Assembly (NCBI GenBank): GCA_019449415.1
Contig: JAGRPP010000023.1
Span: forward strand, 62,001-126,000
Direction of reading: 5' to 3'
Length of the DNA: 64,000 nt
Source of the DNA: Geothrix sp.
GTDB lineage: Bacteria; Acidobacteriota; Holophagae; Holophagales; Holophagaceae
Numbering within the stretch: the first letter of the stretch is position 1; every line of letters begins with the position of its first letter. The notes beneath the pieces are model-generated. The model was not told the DNA's origin. It did not search any database and worked only from the letters and a program-made list of their open reading frames with translations. Below are positions 9,801-17,072 of this stretch, piece after piece. The position numbers were made by a program, and so were the translations under genes.

Positions 9801-11911
9801 AGCCGGTGGCCCTGCGGGGCGTCATCCAGGACATCACCGAAGCCCGGGCCCAGGCCCGCCAGCTCGAGCGACTGACCCAGCTCTACGCCGCCCTGAGCCA
9901 AGTGAACCAGGCCATCGTCTGGTCCCCCACGCGCGAGACGCTGCTCGCCAAGATCTGCGAAGTGATGGTGGTGTTCGGGCAGTTCAGCATGGCCTGGATC
10001 GGCTGGGACGACCCCTCGACCCACGAGGTCCGGGTGCTCAACCAGTACGGAGACGCCCACGGCTACCTCGACGGCCTGCAGATCCGCAGCGACGACACGC
10101 CCCTGGGCCGCGGGGCCACCGGCACGGCCATCCGCGAAGGGCGCCCCTGCGTGATGAATGACTTCCTGGGCACCTCTACCTCGGCCCCCTGGCATGCGGC
10201 CGCCGTCCGGTGCGGCTACGCGGCCTCGGCGGCCTTCCCCATCCGGCTGGCGGGGGAGGTCTGTGCAGCGCTGATGGTCTATTCCTCGGAGAAGGATTTC
10301 TTCGGCGCCCATGAAGTGGCGCTCCTGGAGGAGGCGGCCGGCGATGTCTCCTTCGCCCTGGATCACCTGGCAGGCGAGGATCGGCGGCGCGAATCGGAAG
10401 CCAAACTGCGCAAGATCTCCGTGGCGGTGGAGCAGAATCCGCTGTCCATCGTGATCACCGACCCCCAGGGGACCATCGAGTACATCAATCCCGCCTTCAC
10501 GGCGATCACCGGCTACTCGGCCGCGGAGGCCCTCGGGCAGAATCCCCGCATCCTGAAATCCCTCGTCACGCCGCCCGAGCACTATCAGCAGATGTGGGAG
10601 ACCCTGGCGCGCGGCGAGGTGTGGGTGGGCGAGTTCGAGAACCTCAAGAAGGGGGGCGAGCCGTACTACGAACGGGCCACCATCGCCCCGGTCCGGGACG
10701 AGGCGGGCATCCTCACCAGCTACATCGCCATCAAGGAAGACATCACCCAGCGGAAGCGCGACGAGGAGGAGCGCCGCGCCCTGGAAGCCCAGCTCCATCA
10801 GTCGCAGAAGCTCGAGAGCCTCGGCAGCCTGGCCGGCGGCGTGGCCCACGACATGAACAATGTGCTGGGGGCCATCCTGGGCTTGGCCTCCACGCTGCGG
10901 GAAGCGGCGGATCCCTTCTCCTCTTCGGCGAAGAACCTCGACACGATCATGAGCGCCTGCCTCCGCGGGCGCGGCGTGGTCAAGAGCCTCCTCTACTTTG
11001 CCCACAAGGATCTTCAGGAGGAGCAGCTCATCGACCTCAATGGCCTGGTCACCGAGATGAGCCACCTCCTGAGCTACACCATGCTCAAGCGCGTCCAGCT
11101 CCGGATGGACCTCCGGGACGGGCTCGGGCTGGTGCGGGGCGACAACGGGGCGCTGAGCCATGCGCTCATGAACCTCTGCGTGAATGCCATGGACGCCATG
11201 CCCGGCGGCGGCGTCCTCCACATCTCGACGCGGGAGACCGCCGATGGCGGCCTGGAGCTGCGCGTGAAGGACACGGGCCAGGGCATGAGCCCGGAGGTGT
11301 TGGCCCGGGCCATGGAGCCCTTCTTCACCACCAAGCCGCAAGGGAAGGGCACTGGCCTGGGGCTGGCGATGGTCTACGGCACCATGAAGGCCCATGACGG
11401 GGCCTTGGAACTGCTCAGCCAGCCAGGGGAGGGCACCGAAGCCATCCTCCGCTTCCCTGCCCACCGGGTGGAGCGGCCGGCCCCTCTCCCGTCGGCTGCC
11501 CAGGTCCTGCCGAAGCCCGAGCAGGCCCCGCTGAAGGTGCTGCTGGTGGATGATGACGAGCTGATCCGGGAATCGGTGGCGCCCATGCTGGAAATGCTGG
11601 GCCATGCCGTGACCACCGCACCCGAGGGCCAGGCGGCACTCCGGCTCCTGCAGGGCGGCCTTCCGGTGGATCTGGTGATCCTCGACATGAACATGCCGGG
11701 CCTGAGCGGCCCGGAAACCCTGCCTCGCATCCGGGATCTCCGGCCCGGCCTGGCGGTGCTCATGGCCACGGGCTATAGCGACCAGGAGATCGCGCCGCTG
11801 CTGGAGGAGCACCCCGGCGTGGCCAGCCTGCGGAAGCCCTTCAGCATGAAGGAGATCCAGAAGAAGATCGCCGACCTCGACATTTGGCCGGCGGGGCCTT
11901 CCACCTCGTAG
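6896..11911 (+). CDS. hybrid sensor histidine kinase with PAS-GAF-PAS-GAF-PAS and receiver
   Basis: A 1,671-residue membrane kinase. Order: several N-terminal membrane helices (about 1-240), another helix near 245-265, an extracytoplasmic sensor (about 270-525), a helix near 527-548, PAS (563-680), GAF (680-856), PAS (857-985), GAF (988-1165), PAS (1170-1295), HisKA with His1318 in GGVAHDMNN, HATPase, and a receiver with Asp1597 in VILDMNMPG. The two GAF units are near copies of each other. The ATG at 6896 precedes MPQERFLQK; the Shine-Dalgarno is weak, and an ATG at 6812 is possible. It is divergent from the che operon. No DNA-binding domain or separate regulator adjoins it, so its output target is unknown. 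Confidence 0.9.
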   Translation: MPQERFLQKAIRRLTLLLSAAAGAVAFLAALGTLLGRPWLAALGSGQVPMSPLGMGLVVLLSLAIFVTEGWSRALGLLRLAIVVALGVALLSLGVVIGHLLNRPSLLENGLFLGQPQVQRTSLLTALATLCATLSVLLRWPFREPAWRHRQGAAALALIPTAMGTVVLVSYVAGAPVLYGTGTIPMSLPSALCAVGLGLALTLAAGFDVWPLAAFGLLPKKGHDPVDRWHLMGPLALFLLLGVLILTAGSFYLRGQLKATRARVLGELAAIAELKARQIEAWSGERRLDAEQLFEGPLAQGQLRRFLAGSPQASERDIRAWMEGLQRNTYQRLILADGQGRIKISVPEDPSSSLDALDAAELEAVLRVPGITVTDLHRDADHPDLHLSLWVPIGVRPGARPGTRPEGVLLLLLDPKQFLYPLVQSWPTQSASAETLLVRREGDEVLFLNGLRHGAYPPMTLRLPLVSVPEMPAARAARGEEGVVAGRDYRGVPVLAALHRIPGTAWHMVAKVDEAEVYGPLRQRVWITGAALIGLLALAAATLGLMVRHHDAEMIHTQLALSQRFEWLMREANDIILLLDGEGRILEANLQATESYGHTIAELRTMKVSDLRPVATQPETAGHLERLQAHGSIRFETIHCRRDGSTFPVEVSARVVHFDGAPGVISFLRDITERVARERELQRMTRLYAALSQVNQAIVWSPTKEALLDKICEVLIEFGQFSMAWIGWNDALTRGVTVAAQSGDAKGYLGRIRVESGGSVLAGGPVGTAIREARPCVLNDFLAAAGTEPWREAATESGFAAVAAFPIRQGGEVVGALAVYAGEKDFFGPQEEALLVEAAMDISFALDHLAGEARRREAEAALLESERFLREAQEAGGVGTYTWDIQTDHWKSSPHLDRIFGIDASYPRDLTGWTRIVAPAFQEQMHAYVAGIIERHEPFDLDYPIVRISDGEPRWVHGAGELLWNEAGQPVALRGVIQDITEARAQARQLERLTQLYAALSQVNQAIVWSPTRETLLAKICEVMVVFGQFSMAWIGWDDPSTHEVRVLNQYGDAHGYLDGLQIRSDDTPLGRGATGTAIREGRPCVMNDFLGTSTSAPWHAAAVRCGYAASAAFPIRLAGEVCAALMVYSSEKDFFGAHEVALLEEAAGDVSFALDHLAGEDRRRESEAKLRKISVAVEQNPLSIVITDPQGTIEYINPAFTAITGYSAAEALGQNPRILKSLVTPPEHYQQMWETLARGEVWVGEFENLKKGGEPYYERATIAPVRDEAGILTSYIAIKEDITQRKRDEEERRALEAQLHQSQKLESLGSLAGGVAHDMNNVLGAILGLASTLREAADPFSSSAKNLDTIMSACLRGRGVVKSLLYFAHKDLQEEQLIDLNGLVTEMSHLLSYTMLKRVQLRMDLRDGLGLVRGDNGALSHALMNLCVNAMDAMPGGGVLHISTRETADGGLELRVKDTGQGMSPEVLARAMEPFFTTKPQGKGTGLGLAMVYGTMKAHDGALELLSQPGEGTEAILRFPAHRVERPAPLPSAAQVLPKPEQAPLKVLLVDDDELIRESVAPMLEMLGHAVTTAPEGQAALRLLQGGLPVDLVILDMNMPGLSGPETLPRIRDLRPGLAVLMATGYSDQEIAPLLEEHPGVASLRKPFSMKEIQKKIADLDIWPAGPSTS

Positions 11912-11915
11912 GCGC

Positions 11916-12209
11916 CTAGATCCGGTCGAACCCTTCCTTGCCCTGCATCACCTTCCAGGGCAACAGCTCATAGTTGGCCAGGCCGTGCTGATGGAAGGGA
12001 TCGCCGTCGCGGAGGGCATCCAGGTCCGCCAGGGGATTCTCATCCTGGACCCGCACCAGCCACATGCCGCCGAATCGGGGATCCAGCGGGCCGGAGGCCA
12101 CCAGGATGCCTTGCTCCTGGAGCGTCCGGAGGTAGGCGCGGTGCGCCTCCGTGACGGCCTCGATCTCGGGCAGGGGGCGGCGGTAGCGGACGATGATCAT
12201 CGCGTACAT
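11916..12209 (-). CDS. YciI-like (YCII-related) protein
   Basis: A 97-residue YCII-domain protein, a ferredoxin-like alpha/beta fold of uncertain chemistry. Visible family features are the N-terminal strand IIVRYRRP, the helix with His in TEAHRAYLRTL, GILVASGPLDP, and the DPFHQHGLANYELLPW end. AGGAG lies just before the ATG at 12209; reading the frame further upstream would run through the carbamate kinase gene. It follows arcC by 16 bases on the same strand and converges with the kinase gene, whose stop is 4 bases away. YciI proteins are thought to be small enzymes or accessory domains; no substrate can be named. Confidence 0.85.
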   Translation of the reverse strand: MYAMIIVRYRRPLPEIEAVTEAHRAYLRTLQEQGILVASGPLDPRFGGMWLVRVQDENPLADLDALRDGDPFHQHGLANYELLPWKVMQGKEGFDRI

Positions 12210-12225
12210 GGTTGGCTCCTGGAGG

Positions 12226-13176
12226 TCAGTCCCGCACGATGCGCGTGCCCACGGTCGCCGGATCCTCCGTGGCCAGGGCCTCGGCGGTGGTGATGAGCAC
12301 CTCGTGGCCGCCGCCGTCGAGGTAGGACAGGGCGCTTTCGATCTTGGGACCCATGCTGCCCGGCGGGAACTGGCCTTCGGCCAGATGCTTCCGGGCCTCG
12401 CTGGCGGTGATGCGATCCATCCACCGCTGGGTGGGCTTCCCGAAATCCAGGGCCACCTTGGCCACGCCCGTGAGGATGATGAAGAGGTCGGCGCCGAGCT
12501 GGGCCGCCAGCAGGGCGCTGAGGCGGTCCTTGTCGATGACGGCCTCCACGCCCACCAACAGGCCGCTGGCATCGCGGATCACGGGGATGCCGCCGCCGCC
12601 GCCGGCGATCACGGAGCTCCCGGACTGCAACAGGGTCTTGATGGCGTCAAGCTGGACGATCTCGATGGGCTTGGGCGAAGGCACCACCTTGCGCCAGCCG
12701 CGGCCCGAATCCTCCTTCATCTTCCAGCGCTTGGACCGCATCAGCTCCAGCGCGCGGAACTCGGGGTAGAAGGGGCCCACGGGCTTCGTCGGGTCCTGGA
12801 AACCCTTGTCCTCCTTGTCCACCACCACCTCGGTGAGCACGGAGGTGACGGGTGCGTCGAGCTTCATGAAGCGCAGGCGGTTGATGAGCATGCGCTCCAG
12901 CATGTAGCCCATGGAGCCCTGGGTCATGGCGCCGCAGATGTCCAGGCTGTAGGGAGGAATCTGGCCCGAACCGGCTTCCTGCTGGATGAGCAAGTTGCCC
13001 ACCTGGGGCCCGTTGCCGTGCACCACGCAGAGGGCGTAGCCCTCGGCCACCACCCGCGCCAGCATCTCCGCCGTCTCCCGGGCGTTCTCCAGCTGCTCCT
13101 CCTGCAGCCCGCGTTCCTTCTCCTTGAGAAGGGCATTGCCACCTATCGCCAATAGCGCGATCCGACGCTGGTTCAT
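12226..13176 (-). CDS. arcC: carbamate kinase
   Basis: Reversibly transfers phosphate between carbamoyl phosphate and ADP, giving ATP in arginine, agmatine or purine breakdown. The 316 residues match the full family length: IALLAIGGNAL at the start, VHGNGPQVGNL, CGAMTQGSMGYML, the GGGGGIPV nucleotide-site region and a C-terminal GPKIESALSYLDGG. No arcA or arcB is next to it, so the source of carbamoyl phosphate is not shown here. CGGAG precedes the ATG. The ATG overlaps the stop of a 34-codon reading frame that repeats the start of this same protein. Confidence 0.95.
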   Translation of the reverse strand: MNQRRIALLAIGGNALLKEKERGLQEEQLENARETAEMLARVVAEGYALCVVHGNGPQVGNLLIQQEAGSGQIPPYSLDICGAMTQGSMGYMLERMLINRLRFMKLDAPVTSVLTEVVVDKEDKGFQDPTKPVGPFYPEFRALELMRSKRWKMKEDSGRGWRKVVPSPKPIEIVQLDAIKTLLQSGSSVIAGGGGGIPVIRDASGLLVGVEAVIDKDRLSALLAAQLGADLFIILTGVAKVALDFGKPTQRWMDRITASEARKHLAEGQFPPGSMGPKIESALSYLDGGGHEVLITTAEALATEDPATVGTRIVRD

Positions 13177-13277
13177 CGCGGGCTCCGGGCGTGATCAGGC
13201 GTCTCGCGTATCCGCGCAGCGGATGCCGAGTGAAGCGCGTTGCCGCCGATGGCCAGGAGTGCGATTTTTCGGGTCAT
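13173..13277 (-). pseudogene. 34-codon duplicate of the carbamate kinase N-terminus
   Basis: Reading leftward from the ATG at 13277 gives MTRKIALLAIGGNALHSASA and ends at a TGA overlapping the arcC ATG. Residues 5-15, IALLAIGGNAL, are identical to arcC residues 6-16. Over those 33 bases the two copies differ at 8 positions and every change is synonymous. The rest is unrelated to arcC and includes a small inverted repeat (ATCCGC-GCA-GCGGAT). It may be the stub of a second carbamate kinase lost by deletion, or a leader peptide coupled to arcC translation. The upstream GGGGA is a modest ribosome site. Confidence 0.6.
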
Positions 13278-13327
13278 GCGGATCCCCGGGAAACCGGGAT
13301 TCTAGCAAGGTGTCGGCCGGACGGCCA

Positions 13328-13861
13328 TCACAGTGGACGGATCATCAAGTCGTGCACCAGCATCCGGTCGCGGTCCACCTGCTCGCCCACGCGGAAGGTC
13401 GCCTCTCCGGCATCCGCGAAGCCGGCCTTGGCGTAGAAGCGGATGGCGCGGGGGTTCTGCTCCCAGACCTGCAGCCAGACGCCATCGTGGCCCTCTGAAG
13501 TCGCATGGTTCAGTACGGCGGTCATCAGGGCCTGGGATGCGCCGCGGCCATGCAGGGAGGCATCCACATAGAACCGCACCACCTCAAGAGGATTGACGAA
13601 GTGGAAAGAGGCTCTCTCCTCCGTCGGTCCGCCGGCCCGGAGGAGGGTATAGCCCAGAAGGGCGTCCCCCTCCTCGATCACCAGCGCCCGGTAGGCGGGA
13701 TCGGCCAGCTCGGCGGCCTGGTGGCTCAGTCCGAAGGTCTTCGCCAGGTGCAGCTCCAGGTTCGATGCGGGGATGAGGCCGGCATAGGTCTCGCGCCACA
13801 GGCGTTCGCCGAGAACCGCCAGGGCCTGGGCGTCAGCGGGAAGGGCAGGGCGGATCACCAT
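13328..13861 (-). CDS. GNAT-family N-acetyltransferase
   Basis: A 177-residue acetyltransferase of the GNAT fold, moving an acetyl group from acetyl-CoA to an unknown amine. It begins MVIRPALPADAQALAVL, carries the core VVRFYVDASLHGRGASQALM with the acetyl-CoA loop (H)GRGAS, and ends with the motif B region RFYAKAGF. GGAGG sits very close to the ATG; the next codon, GTG at 13858, gives better spacing and may be the true start. It is divergent from glyQ and shares its 58-base promoter region. Substrate not predictable. Confidence 0.85.
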   Translation of the reverse strand: MVIRPALPADAQALAVLGERLWRETYAGLIPASNLELHLAKTFGLSHQAAELADPAYRALVIEEGDALLGYTLLRAGGPTEERASFHFVNPLEVVRFYVDASLHGRGASQALMTAVLNHATSEGHDGVWLQVWEQNPRAIRFYAKAGFADAGEATFRVGEQVDRDRMLVHDLMIRPL

Positions 13862-13870
13862 GCCTCCAGC

Positions 13871-13899
13871 TTAACGAAATGGTGAAAACCCGCTACAAT
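13871..13899 (+). promoter_or_regulatory. sigma-70-type promoter of glyQ-glyS
   Basis: TTAACG at 13871-13876 and TACAAT at 13894-13899 are separated by exactly 17 bases, a close fit to the housekeeping -35/-10 pair. Transcription would start near 13906, only some 14 bases before the glyQ ATG at 13920, so the leader is very short. Confidence 0.65.
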
Positions 13900-13919
13900 G
13901 CTCGTTTTGGCGAGCCCCC

Positions 13920-14855
13920 ATGCACATCCAGGAACTGATCCTCCGCCTCCAGCGGTTCTGGGCCGATCGGGGCTGTCTCATCGGCCAGCCCTACGATCTG
14001 GAAAAGGGCGCGGGCACCATGAACCCGCTCACCTTCTTCGGCGCCCTGGGCGCCAAGCCCTGGAATGTGGCCTATGTGGAGCCTTCGCGGCGCCCGGCCG
14101 ACGGCCGCTACGGCGAGAACCCCTTCCGCGTCTACAAGCACCTGCAGTTCCAGGTGATCCTCAAGCCCAGCCCCGCGAAGGTGCAGGATCTCTACATCGA
14201 AAGCCTCGAGGCCCTGGGCATCGACCTCTCGAAGCACGACCTCCGCTTCGAGGAGGACAACTGGGAATCCCCGACCCTGGGCGCCTGGGGCGTGGGCTGG
14301 CAGGTGGTGCTGGATGGCATGGAGATCAGCCAGTTCACCTACTTCCAGCAGGTGGGCGGCCTCGATTGCCGCCCCGTGAGCGCCGAACTGACCTACGGCA
14401 TCGAGCGCATCTGCATGTTCCTGGGCGGCTACGACAACATCTTCGACCTGGTGCACGGCGAGGTGAAGACCGATGACGGGGTGTTCCCCGTGACCTACGG
14501 CCAGATGCGCCAGCGCGAGGAATTCGAGCTCAGCGCCTACAGCTTCGAGCACGCGGACCTGGACCTGCACCGCACGCTCTTCGACGCCTTCGAGAAGGAG
14601 GGCTGGCGGCTGCTCAAGGACCACGGCCACTTCCTCAGCGCCTACGAACAGGCCCTCAAGATGAGCCACACCTTCAATGTGCTGGACGCCCGCGGCGCCG
14701 TGAGCACCACCGAGCGCCCCGGCATCATCAAGCGCGTGCGCGACCTGGCGTGTGGGTGCGCGAAGGCCTATCTGGAACATGAAACGGCAAAGGTGTTAAC
14801 CGCAGAGGGCGCAGAGAAAGATGCCGTGGCTGCAGGGAAGGGGGGTGCGAAATGA
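13920..14855 (+). CDS. glyQ: glycyl-tRNA synthetase alpha subunit
   Basis: Catalytic subunit of the alpha2-beta2 glycyl-tRNA synthetase; activates glycine and charges tRNA-Gly with GlyS. The 311 residues contain the family signatures [47 protein letters not shown] and the [11 protein letters not shown] motif. The last 20 or so residues ([19 protein letters not shown]) lie beyond the usual end near AYLEHE, and they are encoded by a copy of the TTAACCGCAGAG repeat. The stop overlaps the glyS ATG by 4 bases. A good promoter lies just upstream. Confidence 0.96.
   Translation: MHIQELILRLQRFWADRGCLIGQPYDLEKGAGTMNPLTFFGALGAKPWNVAYVEPSRRPADGRYGENPFRVYKHLQFQVILKPSPAKVQDLYIESLEALGIDLSKHDLRFEEDNWESPTLGAWGVGWQVVLDGMEISQFTYFQQVGGLDCRPVSAELTYGIERICMFLGGYDNIFDLVHGEVKTDDGVFPVTYGQMRQREEFELSAYSFEHADLDLHRTLFDAFEKEGWRLLKDHGHFLSAYEQALKMSHTFNVLDARGAVSTTERPGIIKRVRDLACGCAKAYLEHETAKVLTAEGAEKDAVAAGKGGAK
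14796..14820 (+). repeat. TTAACCGCAGAG-type repeat read in frame inside glyQ
   Basis: TTAACCGCAGAGGGCGCAGA and the following GAAAG match the unit seen as inverted arms at 16979-17052. Here it is a single arm inside coding sequence, giving residues LTAEGAEK of GlyQ. It lies 30 bases before the glyS start. Confidence 0.7.
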
Positions 14856-16972
14856 GCACCAAGACCTTTCTACTGGAGTTGCACTGCGAGGAGATTCCGG
14901 CGCGGTTTCTGAGGGATCTAAGCGAGCACTTCGACAAGGCCTTAGATAACTTCCTGTTGTTTGAAGGTCTTTATCCAGGATCAGTACGGGAGAAGACTCG
15001 GTTTGAGGGTGTTGTCGCTCCTGTTGCTGCGCCTCATACCTGTCACTTCAGCCCAAGAAAAATCTCTTGGTTCGTATCAGGGGTTCTTGCAACTCAGCCT
15101 AGCCAATCAGAGATCCAAGTGGGCCCGCCCCAGCGCATGTGCGTGGATGCGGACGGTCAGCCCACCATCCAGGGGCAGAAGTTCGCGGAGAAGTGGGGCG
15201 TGGATTTCAGCGCGGTGCGCTTCGAACAACCGGCGGGCAAGAAGGAAGCTTGTGCCGTGGTGACGGTCACGAAGCAGGGGCGCCCCACGGTGGAGCTGCT
15301 GGCGGAGGCCCTGCCGGGGCTCATCGCCGGGCTGCATGTGCCCAAGGCCATGCGCTGGGGCAAGTCGGACTTCGAATTCGTGCGTCCCATCCGCAACATC
15401 CTCTGCCTCTTCGGAGAGGAAGTGGTGCCCATCACCGTGGACGGGGTCACGGCCTCCCACACCACCTGGGGCCATCGCCTGTATCACCGCCAGCACCCCG
15501 AGCCGGTGAACATCGCCACGCCCGGGGCCTACGAGACGGCCCTGGAGACTGCGGGTATCGTGGTCAGCGTCGAGGTCCGCCGTGCCCGCATGGCGGAGCA
15601 GCTGGAGGATCTGGCGGGCAAGGTGGGCGGCCGTGTGGTGGCCGATGCGGAGCTGCTGGACACCCTGGCTGAGATCGTGGAGTTCCCGATGATCGTGCGG
15701 GGCGAATTTCCCGCTGACTTCCTGGAGCTGCCCAAGGAGGTGCTGGTCACCAGCCTGCGCGAGCACCAGAAGAGCTTCTGCATCGAGGGGGCGGACGGCG
15801 CGCTGCTGCCCTTCTTCCTCACGGCCGCCAACCGCACGGATGATCCCGAGGGCTTCGTGAAGGCCGGCAACGAGTGGGTGCTGAAGGCGCGGCTGTACGA
15901 CGCGCGGTTCTTCTTTGCGGAGGACCGCAAGCATCCCCTGTCCGACCGCCTGGAGAAGTTGAAGGCCCTGACTTTCCAGCGGGAGCTGGGCAGCTACCAC
16001 GACAAGACCGGGCGCGTGGTGGCCTTGGTGAAGAACCTGGCTTCGCGCCTCTCAGATGACGACGACCACATCAACCGCGCTCTGGAAGCGGCGCGCATGG
16101 CGAAGTGCGATCTGCGCACCCTCATGGTCGGCGAGTTCCCGGAACTGCAGGGCGTCATGGGTGGCGAATACCTCAAGGGTGAAGGCGCCCCCGAGGAGGT
16201 CTGGAAGGCCGTGAAGGAGCACTACCGGCCGGTGGGCGCCGACGATGCCATTCCCGACACGCCCCTGGGCTGCCTGCTATCCCTCAGCGACAAGCTCGAC
16301 ACCGTCGCCGGCTGCTTTGCAGTGGGCCTCATCCCCAGCGGTTCCAAGGATCCCCTCGCCCTGCGCCGGGCGGGGCAGGGCATCGTGCGGATCCTATGGG
16401 AACAGGGGTGGGCGCTCCCGCCTGCCGATCTCATCGCCGCCGCCCTCCGGGCCGTGGGCACCAAGGCCACCAAGCCCGAGGCCGAAACCGCCGAGGCGCT
16501 ACTGGCGTTCTTCAAGGATCGTGTGGCCTACCAGCTGGAAGTGGCTGGGTACGCGGGTTCGGTCCGCCGCTCGGCCCTGGCCGCGGGCTGGGAGGACCTG
16601 CCGGATCTCAAGGCACGGTGCGAGGCGCTGTCGGCCTTTGCGGAGGATCCCCGGTTCGCGTCATTGGCCCAGAGCGCCAAGCGCATCGGGAACATCCTGA
16701 AGGACGAAACGCCGGCTGAGCGCTTCGATTGCGGCCTGCTGACACAGGCCGAAGAAAAGGAATTGGCAGAGCACCTGGCGAAACTCGAAAACATCGCCGA
16801 CCAGAAAGGGCTGCTGGCCGCCCTGGCCGACCTGGCCCAGCCCCTGGAAGCCTTCTTCAATGCCGTCATGGTGAAGTGCGACGACCCGGCCCTCCGCGCC
16901 GCCCGCCTCAGCCTGCTCCACCGCCTGCGCCAGGCCTTCCTGCGCGTGGCGGACTTCAGCCTTTGGCAATAG
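14852..16972 (+). CDS. glyS: glycyl-tRNA synthetase beta subunit
   Basis: Partner of GlyQ that binds tRNA-Gly. The 706 residues span the full family: [14 protein letters not shown] at the start, [14 protein letters not shown] at the first domain end, the HD-like middle ([45 protein letters not shown]), and the anticodon-binding end. From about 14900 to 15120 the DNA is much AT-richer than the rest, with codons such as TTA, AGA, AAA, TCA and GTA that neighbouring genes avoid. About 20 residues between the first helix and SPRK look longer than usual. The frame is intact, so the gene should work, but this stretch may have been acquired by recombination. Confidence 0.94.
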   Translation: MSTKTFLLELHCEEIPARFLRDLSEHFDKALDNFLLFEGLYPGSVREKTRFEGVVAPVAAPHTCHFSPRKISWFVSGVLATQPSQSEIQVGPPQRMCVDADGQPTIQGQKFAEKWGVDFSAVRFEQPAGKKEACAVVTVTKQGRPTVELLAEALPGLIAGLHVPKAMRWGKSDFEFVRPIRNILCLFGEEVVPITVDGVTASHTTWGHRLYHRQHPEPVNIATPGAYETALETAGIVVSVEVRRARMAEQLEDLAGKVGGRVVADAELLDTLAEIVEFPMIVRGEFPADFLELPKEVLVTSLREHQKSFCIEGADGALLPFFLTAANRTDDPEGFVKAGNEWVLKARLYDARFFFAEDRKHPLSDRLEKLKALTFQRELGSYHDKTGRVVALVKNLASRLSDDDDHINRALEAARMAKCDLRTLMVGEFPELQGVMGGEYLKGEGAPEEVWKAVKEHYRPVGADDAIPDTPLGCLLSLSDKLDTVAGCFAVGLIPSGSKDPLALRRAGQGIVRILWEQGWALPPADLIAAALRAVGTKATKPEAETAEALLAFFKDRVAYQLEVAGYAGSVRRSALAAGWEDLPDLKARCEALSAFAEDPRFASLAQSAKRIGNILKDETPAERFDCGLLTQAEEKELAEHLAKLENIADQKGLLAALADLAQPLEAFFNAVMVKCDDPALRAARLSLLHRLRQAFLRVADFSLWQ

Positions 16973-16978
16973 GACGGT

Positions 16979-17052
16979 TCAACCACAGAGGCCGCAGGGG
17001 CCACAGAGGTTTTCATTCTTTTCTCCGCGCTCTCTGCGATCTCTGCGGTTAA
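16979..17052. repeat. imperfect palindromic repeat between glyS and guaA
   Basis: The left arm starts TCAACCACAGAGGCCGCAGG and the right arm, read on the other strand, starts TTAACCGCAGAGATCGCAGA; the arms are about 34 bases each around an 8-base centre. Each arm is built of near-repeats of CGCAGAG. It fills nearly all of the glyS-guaA gap. Transcribed, it would fold into a long hairpin. This is a repetitive extragenic palindrome type of element; the AAAAA after the right arm on the plus strand does not make it a terminator for glyS. Confidence 0.75.
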
Positions 17053-17072
17053 AAAGCTTTCAAGAGGCCTCC

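Noticed and set aside
8501..11812. 1,103-codon open frame on the minus strand opposite the hybrid kinase
   Set aside because: Fully antisense to PAS/GAF/HisKA coding sequence; no recognisable domain or ribosome site.
11916..12572. 218-residue reading of the YciI gene extended upstream
   Set aside because: The extra 121 residues run through arcC in another frame; AGGAG and the YciI fold fix the start at 12209.
13203..13220. terminator upstream of arcC
   Set aside because: The inverted repeat ATCCGC-GCA-GCGGAT has no T-run and lies in the small coding-like remnant.
14852..15120. frameshift in glyS
   Set aside because: The AT-rich stretch looked like a shifted region, but [11 protein letters not shown] and later motifs are in the same frame and there is no stop.
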